The notes under the pieces were generated by a model that did no database searches, was not told where the DNA came from, and was given only the letters and a program-made list of their open reading frames with translations. A program made the position numbers and the translations under genes. Source: Gammaproteobacteria bacterium (GTDB taxonomy: Bacteria > Pseudomonadota > Gammaproteobacteria > Ga0077536). Taken from it: a stretch of DNA of 64,000 nt. The stretch lies in NCBI GenBank assembly GCA_024235015.1, contig JACKNG010000001.1:1-64000 (forward strand), in the 5' to 3' direction. Of the stretch, positions 26,912 through 36,700 are shown piece by piece. How positions within the stretch are numbered: position 1 is the stretch's first letter; each line of letters begins with the position of its first letter.

Positions 26912-28522
26912 GTGAACGAAGACCAGACATACGACGTGCTCATCGTCGGCAGCGGTGCCGCGGGCCTGAGCCTGGCCCTGGCGCTGGCCGCGGACCAGCG
27001 CGTGGCCGTGCTCAGCAAGGGGCCGCTCAGCGAGACCGCGACCTACTACGCCCAGGGCGGCGTGTCGGCGGTGATGGATCATGCCGATTCCATCGATTCC
27101 CACATCGAGGACACGCTGACCGCCGGCGCCGGCCTGTGCCACCGCGACGCGGTCGAGTTCATCGTCCGCCACGGGCGCGAACGCATCGAGTGGTTGATCG
27201 CACAGGGCGTGCCCTTCAGTACCCGCACCTCGCGGTCCGGCGTCGTCGAGTTCCACCTCACCCGCGAAGGCGGCCACAGCCACCGCCGCGTCGTGCACGC
27301 CGCCGACGCCACCGGCCGTGCCATCGAGGAGACCCTGGTCGAGCGGGTGCGCGAACATCCCAACATCGCCCTGCTCGAGTCGCACATGGCCATCGACCTG
27401 GTGACGACGGCCAAGCTCGGCATCGCGCCCGACCGCTGCGTCGGCGCCTACGTGTTCGACCTCGACGCGCGCCAGGTGCGCACCCTTGGCGCCCGCACCG
27501 TGGTGCTCGCCACCGGCGGCGCGGGCAAGGCCTACCTGTATACCAGCAACCCGGACGTCGCCACCGGCGACGGCATCGCCATGGCCTGGCGCGCCGGCTG
27601 CGCCATCGCCAACATGGAATTCGTGCAGTTCCACCCGACCTGCCTCTACCACCCGCACGCCAAGACGCTGTTGCTGACCGAAGCCCTCCGCGGCGAGGGC
27701 GGTACGCTGGTACTGGGTTCCGGTGAGCGCTTCATGCCGCGCTACGACAGCCGTGCCGAGCTCGCGCCGCGCGACATCGTCGCGCGTGCCATCGACCACG
27801 AAATGAAGCGTTTCGGCCTCGACTGCGTCTACCTCGACATTTCGCACAAGCCACGCGATTTCATCCTCGAGCACTTCCCCAACGCCCATGCCCAGTGCCT
27901 GGCCTACGGTATCGACATCACGCGCGACCCGATCCCGGTGGTGCCGGCGGCGCATTACCTGTGCGGCGGCATCGTGACCGATCTGGACGGGCGGACCACC
28001 CTCCCCGGCCTGTTCGCCATCGGCGAGGCGGCCTGCACCGGCCTGCACGGCGCCAACCGCATGGCCAGCAATTCCCTGCTCGAATGCCTGGTCATGGCCG
28101 ATGCCTGCGCCCACGCGGTGCGCGCGGTGCTCGCCGCGAACGCGGCGACGCCGGCGATCCCGGCCTGGGACGAGTCGCAGGTGACCGATGCCGACGAGGA
28201 AGTGGTGGTGTCGCACAACTGGGACGAGTTGCGGCGCTTGATGTGGGACTACGTGGGCATCGTACGTACGACCAAGCGCCTCGAGCGTGCGCGGCGCCGG
28301 ATCGAACTGCTGCGTGCGGAGATCAGCGAGTTCTACGGCAATTTCCGCGTCTCCGGCGACCTCATCGAGTTGCGCAACCTGGTCCAGGTGGCCGAGCTCA
28401 TCATCCGCTCGGCCATGAAGCGGCGCGAAAGCCGTGGCCTGCACTACACGCTCGACTACCCGCTCACCGACGACGCCAAGTACTGCCGCGACACCATCCT
28501 GCGCGCCGGCGATTTCAGTTGA
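26912..28522 (+). CDS. nadB: L-aspartate oxidase
   Basis: FAD enzyme that oxidises L-aspartate to iminoaspartate, the first step of de novo NAD synthesis (NadA is the partner, not in this window). 536 residues from the GTG at 26912, which has GGAAG 6 bases before it and opens EDQTYDVLIVGSGAAGLSLAL, the FAD-binding fold. YYAQGGVSAV, HTREGGHSHRR-like FHLTREGGHSHRR and GLHGANRMASNSLLECLV are conserved. Divergent from rpoE as in enteric bacteria. Confidence 0.96.
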   Translation: MNEDQTYDVLIVGSGAAGLSLALALAADQRVAVLSKGPLSETATYYAQGGVSAVMDHADSIDSHIEDTLTAGAGLCHRDAVEFIVRHGRERIEWLIAQGVPFSTRTSRSGVVEFHLTREGGHSHRRVVHAADATGRAIEETLVERVREHPNIALLESHMAIDLVTTAKLGIAPDRCVGAYVFDLDARQVRTLGARTVVLATGGAGKAYLYTSNPDVATGDGIAMAWRAGCAIANMEFVQFHPTCLYHPHAKTLLLTEALRGEGGTLVLGSGERFMPRYDSRAELAPRDIVARAIDHEMKRFGLDCVYLDISHKPRDFILEHFPNAHAQCLAYGIDITRDPIPVVPAAHYLCGGIVTDLDGRTTLPGLFAIGEAACTGLHGANRMASNSLLECLVMADACAHAVRAVLAANAATPAIPAWDESQVTDADEEVVVSHNWDELRRLMWDYVGIVRTTKRLERARRRIELLRAEISEFYGNFRVSGDLIELRNLVQVAELIIRSAMKRRESRGLHYTLDYPLTDDAKYCRDTILRAGDFS

Positions 28523-28718
28523 CCCGGCCGACGGTGAATCGCGCAGCGGGTGAGGCCGTGGGCAGGGCGTGGGCGGGACGGGCAGCGGCGGTGGCGCGCC
28601 CGCGCGGCGCACGCAGGCCGAGCCGCAGCGCACCGGATCGGGTGGCCGGCGCCGCGAGCCCGGCCGCGACCGCCCCCCGCAATCGATTTTCACCAGCCTG
28701 CCAGCGAGAACCGACATC

Positions 28719-29450
28719 ATGACCGACCCCCTCGACGGCGCCCTGGCCGGGCGCGTGATCCTGGTCACCGGAGCCAGCCGCGGCATCGGCCAGGCGGTCG
28801 CCCGCGCCTGCGCCGCGGCCGGCGCCACGGTCGTCGCGGCGGCGCGCAACGTGCGCGAGCTCGAAGCGTTCGCCGACGCCGTGGAGGACGCGGGCCAGCC
28901 GGCGCCGGTGCTGCTGCCGATCAACCTCGAGGCCGCCAGCGCCGACGATTACGCCACCATTGCGGGCCACCTCGATGAGCGCTTCGGACGGCTAGATGGC
29001 CTCGCCCTGATCGCTGGCGCGCTCGGCGAGCTGTCGCCACTGCCGATCTACGATGCCGTGACCTGGGCGCGGGTCTTCCAGGTCAACGTGCACAGCGCGT
29101 TGCTGCTGACCCAGGCCTGCTGGCCGCTGCTGCGTGCCTCGGAACACGGGCGCTTGGTGGTGACGCTGGCCGAGGAGGCGTTCGCGGCCAAGCCCAACTG
29201 GGGCGCCTACGCGGCGTCCAAGGCGGCGCTCAGGGCGATGTTCGAGATGTGGGCGGCGGAGGTCGCCAACGACCCTGCCCTGCGGGTCGGCGCGGTGGTA
29301 CCGGGGCCGTTGAGGACCCGCCTGCGCCTGAACGCCTTCCCGGCCCTGGACCCGGCCCGCCTGGCGGTGCCGGAAATCATCGCGCCGGCCTATGTCGAAC
29401 TGCTCGGCGCGGCGGCACGCAACGGTACCGTGTGGCGGCAGGCGGCGTGA
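28719..29450 (+). CDS. YciK-like short-chain dehydrogenase lacking the catalytic serine
   Basis: SDR-family oxidoreductase of 243 residues. The cofactor motif TGASRGIG is at residues 18-25; PNWGAYAASKAAL gives the tyrosine and lysine; the C-terminal PLRTRLRLNAFPALDPARL matches YciK of E. coli, whose function is not settled. The segment that normally holds the catalytic serine, 13 residues before the tyrosine (a Ser-Ser pair in YciK), reads VVTLAEEAFAAK, so the serine is alanine. The enzyme may be inactive as a classical reductase or use another residue. The ATG follows a 196-bp spacer from nadB in which I see nothing. Confidence 0.8.
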   Translation: MTDPLDGALAGRVILVTGASRGIGQAVARACAAAGATVVAAARNVRELEAFADAVEDAGQPAPVLLPINLEAASADDYATIAGHLDERFGRLDGLALIAGALGELSPLPIYDAVTWARVFQVNVHSALLLTQACWPLLRASEHGRLVVTLAEEAFAAKPNWGAYAASKAALRAMFEMWAAEVANDPALRVGAVVPGPLRTRLRLNAFPALDPARLAVPEIIAPAYVELLGAAARNGTVWRQAA

Positions 29451-29693
29451 TGGCAACGGCAATTGTTGCCGCCGCGGCAAGGGTTTGACGGCAAGCGTGC
29501 GCCACGCCGCCCGGACGACGTCGGTATATTGACGCTGAGCTCGGCCGAAGGACCCTGAAGAAGTCCGAGACAAGCAGAGAAAACTCAGCTAAAACAAGCA
29601 TAAAGGTGGGATTCCCCGAACCAGTCAAGGAATCGCGCCACGTGACATGGCATGAAAATCGCATCCAAGCCCGCATCCAGAGCGCAGGTGACG

Positions 29694-30671
29694 ATGCCGA
29701 ACATGAGTACCCCGATGAAGCAGATCCCCGAGCCGGCCCCGTGGCAGGGAGGCGACTTCAATCGCGATTTCCTGCCGTTCTCGCCCGACAGCACCGATGA
29801 TCGCCAGCTGGTCTCGGATTCGACCAAGCTGCGCATCGCCACCGCCCTGCAGTCCAGCCTGCACGTGCGCGACATCATCAAGGGGTTCGCGCGCGAGGCG
29901 CGGCGCATCGTGCGCGGTATCAGCGTGCGCTATCACCACAGCAAGCAACACACCGTGGTCGAGGACGGCAGCGCGGAAATCAACCGCTACGCCTACGAAC
30001 TCACCCTGGTCGGCAAGTATCTCGGCGAAGTCACCTTCTCGCGCCAGCAACCACTCAGCGAAGACGAGTCGGCGACCCTCGAGGTCCTGCTGTGTACCTT
30101 GATCTACCCGCTACGTAACGCCCTGCAGTACGAACGCGCCCTGCGTATCGCGCTCAAGGATCCGCTCACCGGGGTCAGCAACCGCGCCAGCATGGGCGCC
30201 CACCTCGCCCACCACATTTCGCTCTCGCGCCGCCAGGCAACGCCGCTGTCGCTGCTGATGATCGACGTCGATCGCTTCAAGTCGGTCAACGACCGCTTCG
30301 GTCACATCGTCGGCGATGTCGTACTGACCCACGTCGCCGACCGCATCGTCAGCTGCACGCGCACCTCCGACGGCGTGTTCCGCTACGGCGGCGAGGAGTT
30401 CGTCGTGGTGCTGCCGAGCACCGACGGCCACGGCGCCGAGCTGCTCGCCGAGCGCATCCGTGTCGGCATCGAGACCCTCGCCATCGACGCCCTGCCGGTC
30501 GGCACGCGGGTGACGGCGAGTATCGGCGTCGCCCACCTCGAAGCGGGGGAAGACCAGACCGAACTCCTGCAGCGCGCCGACGCCGTGTTGCTCGAAGCCA
30601 AGCGCGGCGGGCGTAACCAGGTGCTGGTGGCGGGCGCTAGGCCGTCGGCGGCGGCGGCAGCCAGCGACTGA
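29694..30671 (+). CDS. Diguanylate cyclase (GGDEF domain)
   Basis: Makes cyclic di-GMP from two GTP. 325 residues: an N-terminal part (about 35-145) of GAF-like predicted fold that may be sensory, then the GGDEF domain with LKDPLTGVSNRASM, active-site GGEEF at 232-236, and the inhibitory site RTSD at 223-226, exactly 5 residues upstream, so product inhibition is expected. No signal peptide or membrane segment. The ATG at 29694 has AGGTGA before it; another in-frame ATG at 29652 lacks a ribosome site. Its 3' end overlaps ligA tail to tail by 35 bp. The 243-bp region before it holds a short TTGCCGC/GCGGCAA repeat and no gene. Confidence 0.93.
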   Translation: MPNMSTPMKQIPEPAPWQGGDFNRDFLPFSPDSTDDRQLVSDSTKLRIATALQSSLHVRDIIKGFAREARRIVRGISVRYHHSKQHTVVEDGSAEINRYAYELTLVGKYLGEVTFSRQQPLSEDESATLEVLLCTLIYPLRNALQYERALRIALKDPLTGVSNRASMGAHLAHHISLSRRQATPLSLLMIDVDRFKSVNDRFGHIVGDVVLTHVADRIVSCTRTSDGVFRYGGEEFVVVLPSTDGHGAELLAERIRVGIETLAIDALPVGTRVTASIGVAHLEAGEDQTELLQRADAVLLEAKRGGRNQVLVAGARPSAAAAASD

Positions 30672-32637
30672 CCGACGCCGGGTCGTCGAGCAGGCCGAGA
30701 AAGGCCGCCTCGTCGAGCACCGGCACGCCGAGTGCCTCGGCCTTGGCCAGCTTGCTGCCGGCCTCGGCGCCGGCAATCACCAGGCTGGTCTTCTTCGACA
30801 CCGCACCCGAAACCTTGGCGCCGAGCGCCTGCAGGCGGTGCTTGGCCTCGTCGCGGGTCATCGCGCTGAGGGTGCCGGTCAGCACGCAGCCGAGCCCCGT
30901 CAGCGGTTGCGCGCCGTCCGCCGCCCCGCTCGCCACGCCCTCCTCCCAGTGCACCCCGGCGTCGCGCAGGCGCTCGACCAGCGCGGCGTTGGCCGGGTCG
31001 GCGAACCAGTCGTGGATGCTCGCCGCGACCACCGGGCCGATGTCGTCGACGTCCTCCAATGCCTCGACGCTGGCCTGGGCGATTCGTTCCAGGCTGCCGA
31101 AGCGGCGGGCCAGGTTGGCCGCCGTGGCCTCGCCGACCTCGCGGATGCCCAGCGCATAGACGAAACGCGCCAGGGTGGTCGCGCGGCTGCGCGCGATGGC
31201 TTCGACCAGGTTGGCGGCCGACTTTTCGGCCATGCGCTCGAGCCCGCTGAGGGTCTCCGCCTCCAGGCGGTAGAGATCGTCCGGGGCGGTGACCAGGCCA
31301 CTGGTCACCAGCTGTTCGACGATCTTCGCGCCCAGGCCCTCGATGTCGAGCGCGCGCCGCGAGGCGAAATGGATGATTGCCTGGACCAGGCGCGCACGCT
31401 CCTGGTCGGGCACTGTGCTCGGCAGCTCGTACGGCGCGGTGTCGGGCGGCCGCTTGTCGAGGACCACGCGGACGATCTCGGGGATGACGTCGCCGGCGCG
31501 GCGCACGACCACGGTGTCGCCGACCCTGACATCCTTGCGCGCGATCTCGTCGGCATTGTGCAGGGTCGCGTTGGTGATGGTGACGCCGCCGACGAACACG
31601 GGTTGGAGACGCGCCACCGGGGTCAGCGCGCCGGTGCGCCCGACCTGGACGTCGATCGCCAGCACCCGGGTCTCGCGTTCGTCGGGCGGAAACTTGAACG
31701 CCACGGCCCAGCGCGGGGCGCGGGCGACGTGGCCGAGGCGGTCCTGGGCCGAGCGCGCGTTGACCTTGTACACGATGCCGTCGATCTCGTAGGGCAGGGC
31801 TGCGCGCCGCGCGGCCATGTCCTCGTAGAAAGCGATGCAGGCGGCACAGCCGCTGACCACGCGCGAGTCGCGCGACACGCGCAGACCCAGGGCGCCGAGG
31901 TAGTCGAGCGTGCCGGCCTGGGTGTCGAGCGCCGGCCCGCCCTCCAGCGCGCCGATGCCGTAGCAGTACATGGTCAGCGGACGGCTGGCGGTGACCGCGG
32001 GATCGAGCTGGCGCAGGCTGCCGGCGGCGGCGTTGCGCGGGTTGGCGAAGGTCTTGAGGCCGGCGGCCGCCTGGCGCTCGTTGAGCGCGGTGAAGCCGGC
32101 CTTGTCCATGAAAATCTCGCCGCGCACCTCGATCAGGGCCGGCGCTTCGGCGCCGCGCAGGCGCAGCGGGATGGCCCGGATGGTGCGCACGTTGGCGGTG
32201 ACGTCCTCGCCGTGCGTGCCGTCGCCGCGGGTTGCCGCCCGTACCAGCCGGCCGGCCTCGTAGGTCAGGCTGATGGCCAGGCCGTCGAGCTTGGCCTCGA
32301 CCGCGAACTCGACGGTGTCGCTCTCCAGCTCGGTGGCGACGCGGGCGTAGAAATCCTCGAACTCGCCGGCGTCGAAGACGTTGCCCAGCGACAGCATCGG
32401 CGCGCGGTGGATGACGGTCGCGAACTGTTCGGCCGGCGCAGCGCCGACCCGCATGGTCGGCGAGTCGGCACTGGCCAGCTCGGGATGGGCGGCTTCGAGC
32501 TGCTCGAGCTCGCGCAGCAGGGCGTCGTACTCGGCGTCGCTGATCAGCGGGTCGTCGAGGACGTAGTAGCGGTGATTGTGGAGTTCCAGCGCCTCGCGCA
32601 GTTCGGCGACGCGCCGCGCCGCGGCCTCAGCCGGCAT
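30637..32637 (-). CDS. ligA: NAD-dependent DNA ligase without zinc finger
   Basis: Seals nicks in replication and repair. 666 residues: adenylation domain with the nucleophile lysine K116 (EAKLDG), OB fold, helix-hairpin-helix domain and C-terminal BRCT (about 590-660). In E. coli LigA, 32 residues with four zinc cysteines (C408, C411, C426, C432) lie between the OB fold and the HhH domain. Here ELPST is followed by only VPDQERARLVQA (409-420) before IIHFASRRALDIEGLG. All four cysteines are gone, an in-frame loss of about 20 residues. The rest is intact. The start overlaps zipA by 11 bp. Confidence 0.95.
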   Translation of the reverse strand: MPAEAAARRVAELREALELHNHRYYVLDDPLISDAEYDALLRELEQLEAAHPELASADSPTMRVGAAPAEQFATVIHRAPMLSLGNVFDAGEFEDFYARVATELESDTVEFAVEAKLDGLAISLTYEAGRLVRAATRGDGTHGEDVTANVRTIRAIPLRLRGAEAPALIEVRGEIFMDKAGFTALNERQAAAGLKTFANPRNAAAGSLRQLDPAVTASRPLTMYCYGIGALEGGPALDTQAGTLDYLGALGLRVSRDSRVVSGCAACIAFYEDMAARRAALPYEIDGIVYKVNARSAQDRLGHVARAPRWAVAFKFPPDERETRVLAIDVQVGRTGALTPVARLQPVFVGGVTITNATLHNADEIARKDVRVGDTVVVRRAGDVIPEIVRVVLDKRPPDTAPYELPSTVPDQERARLVQAIIHFASRRALDIEGLGAKIVEQLVTSGLVTAPDDLYRLEAETLSGLERMAEKSAANLVEAIARSRATTLARFVYALGIREVGEATAANLARRFGSLERIAQASVEALEDVDDIGPVVAASIHDWFADPANAALVERLRDAGVHWEEGVASGAADGAQPLTGLGCVLTGTLSAMTRDEAKHRLQALGAKVSGAVSKKTSLVIAGAEAGSKLAKAEALGVPVLDEAAFLGLLDDPASVSRWLPPPPTA

Positions 32638-33709
32638 GGCCGTAGCGGGCAGCGCGGTTGCGCAGGCGCGCGATGGCGGCGGAATCGAGCGGCACCTTGG
32701 GACTGGCGTAGAGTTCGCCGCCGGTCAGCTCGGCCAGGCGCTGCGCCGAGTTGAGCAGCAGCTCGAAGGCCACCGGCCCTTCCAGCGGCGCCGGCAATTG
32801 CATGAACAACACGATGCCCGAGGTGCGGAAGGCCTCGATGCGGGCGAGGTCGAAGGTGCCCGGCTCGAACATGTTGGCGGCGCTGAACACCGGGCGGTCG
32901 CAACGCAGGTCGCCGGCGCCGTAGTGATGGAACACCGACATGTCGCCGAAGCGCATGCCCACGGCGTTGAGCGCGCGCACCAGCTCGGGGCCACCGAACG
33001 GGCGGCCGTCGTGGGCGCGGACGAACAGGTTGACCAGGCCGTTGTCGGGTTCGTCGTCGGCTTCCGGCGGCGGCGCCTTGGCGGCCCGCCCGCGGCGCGG
33101 CTTGGGCGACGGCGCGGCGCTCTCGGCGCCGAACAGGTCGAGCTGGTCGGAACCGCGGCGCGCGTTGTCCGGTTCGTCGTCGACGAGGGCGTCGTTGCGC
33201 ACGCGCGGCAGGTCGCCGAGTGCCTCGGCCTCCGGCGGCAACACGAAGCGGCCGGGCAGCCGCTCACCGCGCGGTTCACGGTGCACCAGGGGTTCTGCGT
33301 CGCGGCGTGGCGCGGCTGGCGCGGGAGCGGCCGGCGGGGCCGCCGGCTCCGCGCGACTTGCCGGCGCTCGGGCCGGCGCCGGTACGGCAGCCTCGGCCGT
33401 GTCGTCACCGCCGCCGCGCACGACGGTGGGCGATTCGTCGTCGTCTTCGTCGCCATCGTCCGGGGACGGCTCGACGTCGAGATTGACCGCCGGGCGGGTG
33501 CGCACGGCGACGATCTCGAAGCCGTCGTCGGACTCGAACTCCGCGTCTTCCCCCTCGTGCTGCAGGATGACGTCGGGGAACTCGCGGCCACCGAAGCGGC
33601 GCGGAAAGGTCACGCGACTGTCGCGGCGCCGCTTGACCACGCCGAAGAAATACACCGCGGCGATAATCGCAATGCCGATGACGACCAGCAGCAGGCGCAG
33701 CGAGAGCAT
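32627..33709 (-). CDS. zipA: Cell division protein ZipA
   Basis: Tethers FtsZ to the inner membrane and stabilises the Z-ring. 360 residues in three parts: an N-terminal transmembrane helix (about 4-24, LLLVVIGIAIIAAVYFFGVV) with a basic KRRRDSR flank, a long Pro/Ala/Asp-rich linker (about 55-210), and the C-terminal FtsZ-binding domain (LVNLFVRAHDGRPFGGPELVRALNAVGM). It lies between smc (12 bp) and ligA (11-bp overlap), the normal order. Confidence 0.94.
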   Translation of the reverse strand: MLSLRLLLVVIGIAIIAAVYFFGVVKRRRDSRVTFPRRFGGREFPDVILQHEGEDAEFESDDGFEIVAVRTRPAVNLDVEPSPDDGDEDDDESPTVVRGGGDDTAEAAVPAPARAPASRAEPAAPPAAPAPAAPRRDAEPLVHREPRGERLPGRFVLPPEAEALGDLPRVRNDALVDDEPDNARRGSDQLDLFGAESAAPSPKPRRGRAAKAPPPEADDEPDNGLVNLFVRAHDGRPFGGPELVRALNAVGMRFGDMSVFHHYGAGDLRCDRPVFSAANMFEPGTFDLARIEAFRTSGIVLFMQLPAPLEGPVAFELLLNSAQRLAELTGGELYASPKVPLDSAAIARLRNRAARYGHAG

Positions 33710-33721
33710 GGCGCGGCGGCC

Positions 33722-36700
33722 TCAGGCGGTGGCGGCCAGCTCGACCGCTTCTTCCATGTTCACCGACACCAGCCGCGACACGCCGGGCTCATGCATGGTG
33801 ACGCCGATGAGCTGCTCGGCGATTTCCATCGTGATCTTGTTGTGGGTCACGAACAGGAACTGCACGGTCTTGGCCATCGACTTGAGCATCTCGGTCAGGC
33901 GCACGACGTTGGCGTCGTCGAGCGGCGCGTCGACCTCGTCGAGCAGGCAGAACGGTGCCGGGTTGAGTTCGAAGATGGCGAACACGAAAGCCAGCGCGGT
34001 GAGCGCCTTCTCGCCGCCGGACAGCAGGTGGATGGTGCTGTTGCGCTTGCCCGGCGGCCGCGCCATCACCGTCACCCCGGTCTCGAGCAGGTCGTCGCCG
34101 GTCATCTCCAGGTAGGCGTGGCCGCCACCGATCAGGACCGGGAACATCGCCTGCAGGCCGTTGTTGACCTTGTCGTAGGTCTCCTTGAAGCGGGTACGCG
34201 TTTCGCGGTCGATCTTGCGGATGGCGTCGTGCAGGGTGGCCAGCGCCTCGGTGAGGTCGGCGTGCTGCTTGTCGAGGTAGGTCTTGCGCTCGGCGAGCTG
34301 GTTGTACTCGTCGATGGCGGCCAGGTTGATCGGGCCGAGCCGGGCGATGCGCTGGGCGATCTTCTCCAGCTGTTCCTGCAGCGCGGCCTCGTCGTCGTCC
34401 TCGCCGAGGCCGGCCAGGGTGGCGTCGAAATCCTGTTCGGTCTGCTCGAAGCGGCTGCGCAGCTCCTGCTGGCGTACTTCCAGGGCGCGCTCGTCGAGGC
34501 GGACCTGTTCGAGGCGCTGCTGGCTGGCATTGATGGCCTGCTCGATCGCCGTGCGCTGCGCGGCACTCTGGGCCAGCGACGCGTCGAGTTCACCGAGGGC
34601 GGTGCGTGCTGCGGTGACGGCGTTTTCGGCCTCGAGCTTCTCGCCCAGGGCCCGTTCGAGTTCCGCGGCCATGCGCTGACGCGGCTCGGCGAGGTCGGCG
34701 ATGGCCTGCACGAACTCGGCGTGGCGCTTCTCGAGCTGCTCGAAAGAGCCGGCATTGCGCGTGATGGTGTCCTCCAGCGCCTGGCGGCGCGCGGCGAGGC
34801 TCTGGATACGCAGCTCGAGGGCGTGGGCCGATTCGCGCGTCTCGCGGGCGGCCTGGCGCGCGGCATCGACCGCGCGCTGGATGTCGTCGCGCGCGGCGAC
34901 CAGCACTTCGCGCCGCGCCGCATGGTCCTGCAACGCGCTGGTCGCGGTCGATTGCTGTTCGCGCAGCTGGGTGATCGAAGCTTCGTGCTCGGCGCTGCGT
35001 TGGGCGAGCCGGTCGAGTTCGGCGCGGATGTCCGCGGCGCGGGCCTCGCGGCGGGTCAATTCGCCCTCCACGCGGCTCAACTCGCCGCGGTGTTGTTCGA
35101 ACGTACGCGTTTCGCGCTCGTAGCGTTCGCCGAGCTCGTGCGCTTCCTGCTCCAGGGCCTTGATGCCGGCCTGGGCGGCTTCGACACGGCCGCGCAGTTC
35201 GGCCGTCGCGTCCTCGTGCTGGGCGAGCGCGGCGCCGAGGCGGTTCAACTCGCGCGCGCGCGCGAGAATGCTTTCGCCGGCGGCGGCGCGTCCCGGGAAG
35301 CAGGCCCAGCCGTGCCCGAGCAGGGTGCCGTCGGGCAGGACCACCAGGGCATGTGCCGGCAGGGTCGCGAGCAGGGCATGGCCGGCGCTGTCGTCGTCGG
35401 CAACGTGGATGTCGTGGAGCAGCGGGCCGAGATCGATGCGTCCGCCGACCTTGGCGGCGAGCAGCGTGCTGGCCGCCGCGCTGCCGGCGTTGGGCGCCCG
35501 CGTGTCGAACACCGTGATCGGGGGCAGGTCGACGCGCTCGCGCGCGGCCAGGCGCGCGACCAGGTCTTCGCCGCACAGCGCGCCGAGCGGGATGCGCAGC
35601 GCGGCCTCGAGGGCGCGTTCCCAGCCGGGTTCGACATGGACGTGTTCGGCCAGGCGCTGTACGTCGTGCAGGCCGTGCGCCTGGAACCATTGTTCGATGG
35701 TCTCCTGCTCGTCGCCGTAAGCCGCTTCCTGCAGGGCCTTCAGCGAGGCCAGCCGTCCGCGCTGCTCTTCGAGCTGGATCTGGTGTTCGTGCAGCGACTT
35801 GCCCATCGCCTGGGCCTCGGCGCGGGCCTGTTCGAGCTGGCCGCGCAGGGCGCTGCGGCGTTCGACCAGCTCGGCCCGGGTACGCTCGCCGGCCGTCACG
35901 GCCTCGCGCAGCTCGGTCGCCTTGAGGTTCAGATCGGTGGTGTCGTGGCGTGCCGCCTCGTCGTTCAGCGCGGCCTTGCGCCGGTCGGTTTCGGCCACGC
36001 CGCTGGCGAGATGCTCGAGGCGGATGCGCGCGGCGTTCTCGGCCTGGGCGAGCTGGTTGTGATCGCGGTTGAAGGCATCCCACTCGTGCTGCCACTGGGC
36101 GCGGCGGTTCTCGACCTCGCCGAGGCGAGTGCCCGCGTCGTCGGCAGACTCGCGCGCCGCGGCGAAGCGCGGTTCGCTGTCGGCCAGCTCGCGGCGCACG
36201 GTGTCGAGCTGGGCACGGTCGTCTTCGAGCACCCGCTGCAGCTCGTCGAGGGTGCCGCGGGCATCGTCGCGGTCGCCGCTGAGGGTCTGTTCGCGCTCCT
36301 CGGCGTGGCGGATCGACTGTTCGAGGCGCGAGATCTCGCCGCTGCAGGCGTAGAAGGCCGACTGCACGCGGTTGAAGGTCTCGGTCGCCTCGACCTGGGC
36401 CTCGCGGTAACCGGCCTGGCGCGCTTCCAGCTCGCGCAGCCGCGCGACCTCCGCCTCGAGTTCGTTGGCGCGTTCCTCGCGCAGCCGCCGGCAGCCATCG
36501 CGCTCGCTGTCGAGACCGCGCCAGCGCGCCGCCAGCAGGCGCGCGTGGGCGGCGCGCTCGTCGGCCTTGTAGGCCTGGAAACGCTCGGCGGCCTTGGCCT
36601 GGCGTTGCAGGTGGCCGAGCTGCTTGTCGAGTTCCTCGCGGATGTCGTTGAGACGTTCCATGTTCTCGTCGGTGTGGCGCATGCGGTTCTCGGTCTCGCG

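Noticed and set aside
29451..29693. Possible c-di-GMP riboswitch before the diguanylate cyclase
   Set aside because: None of the conserved GEMM cores was found; only a short inverted repeat is there.
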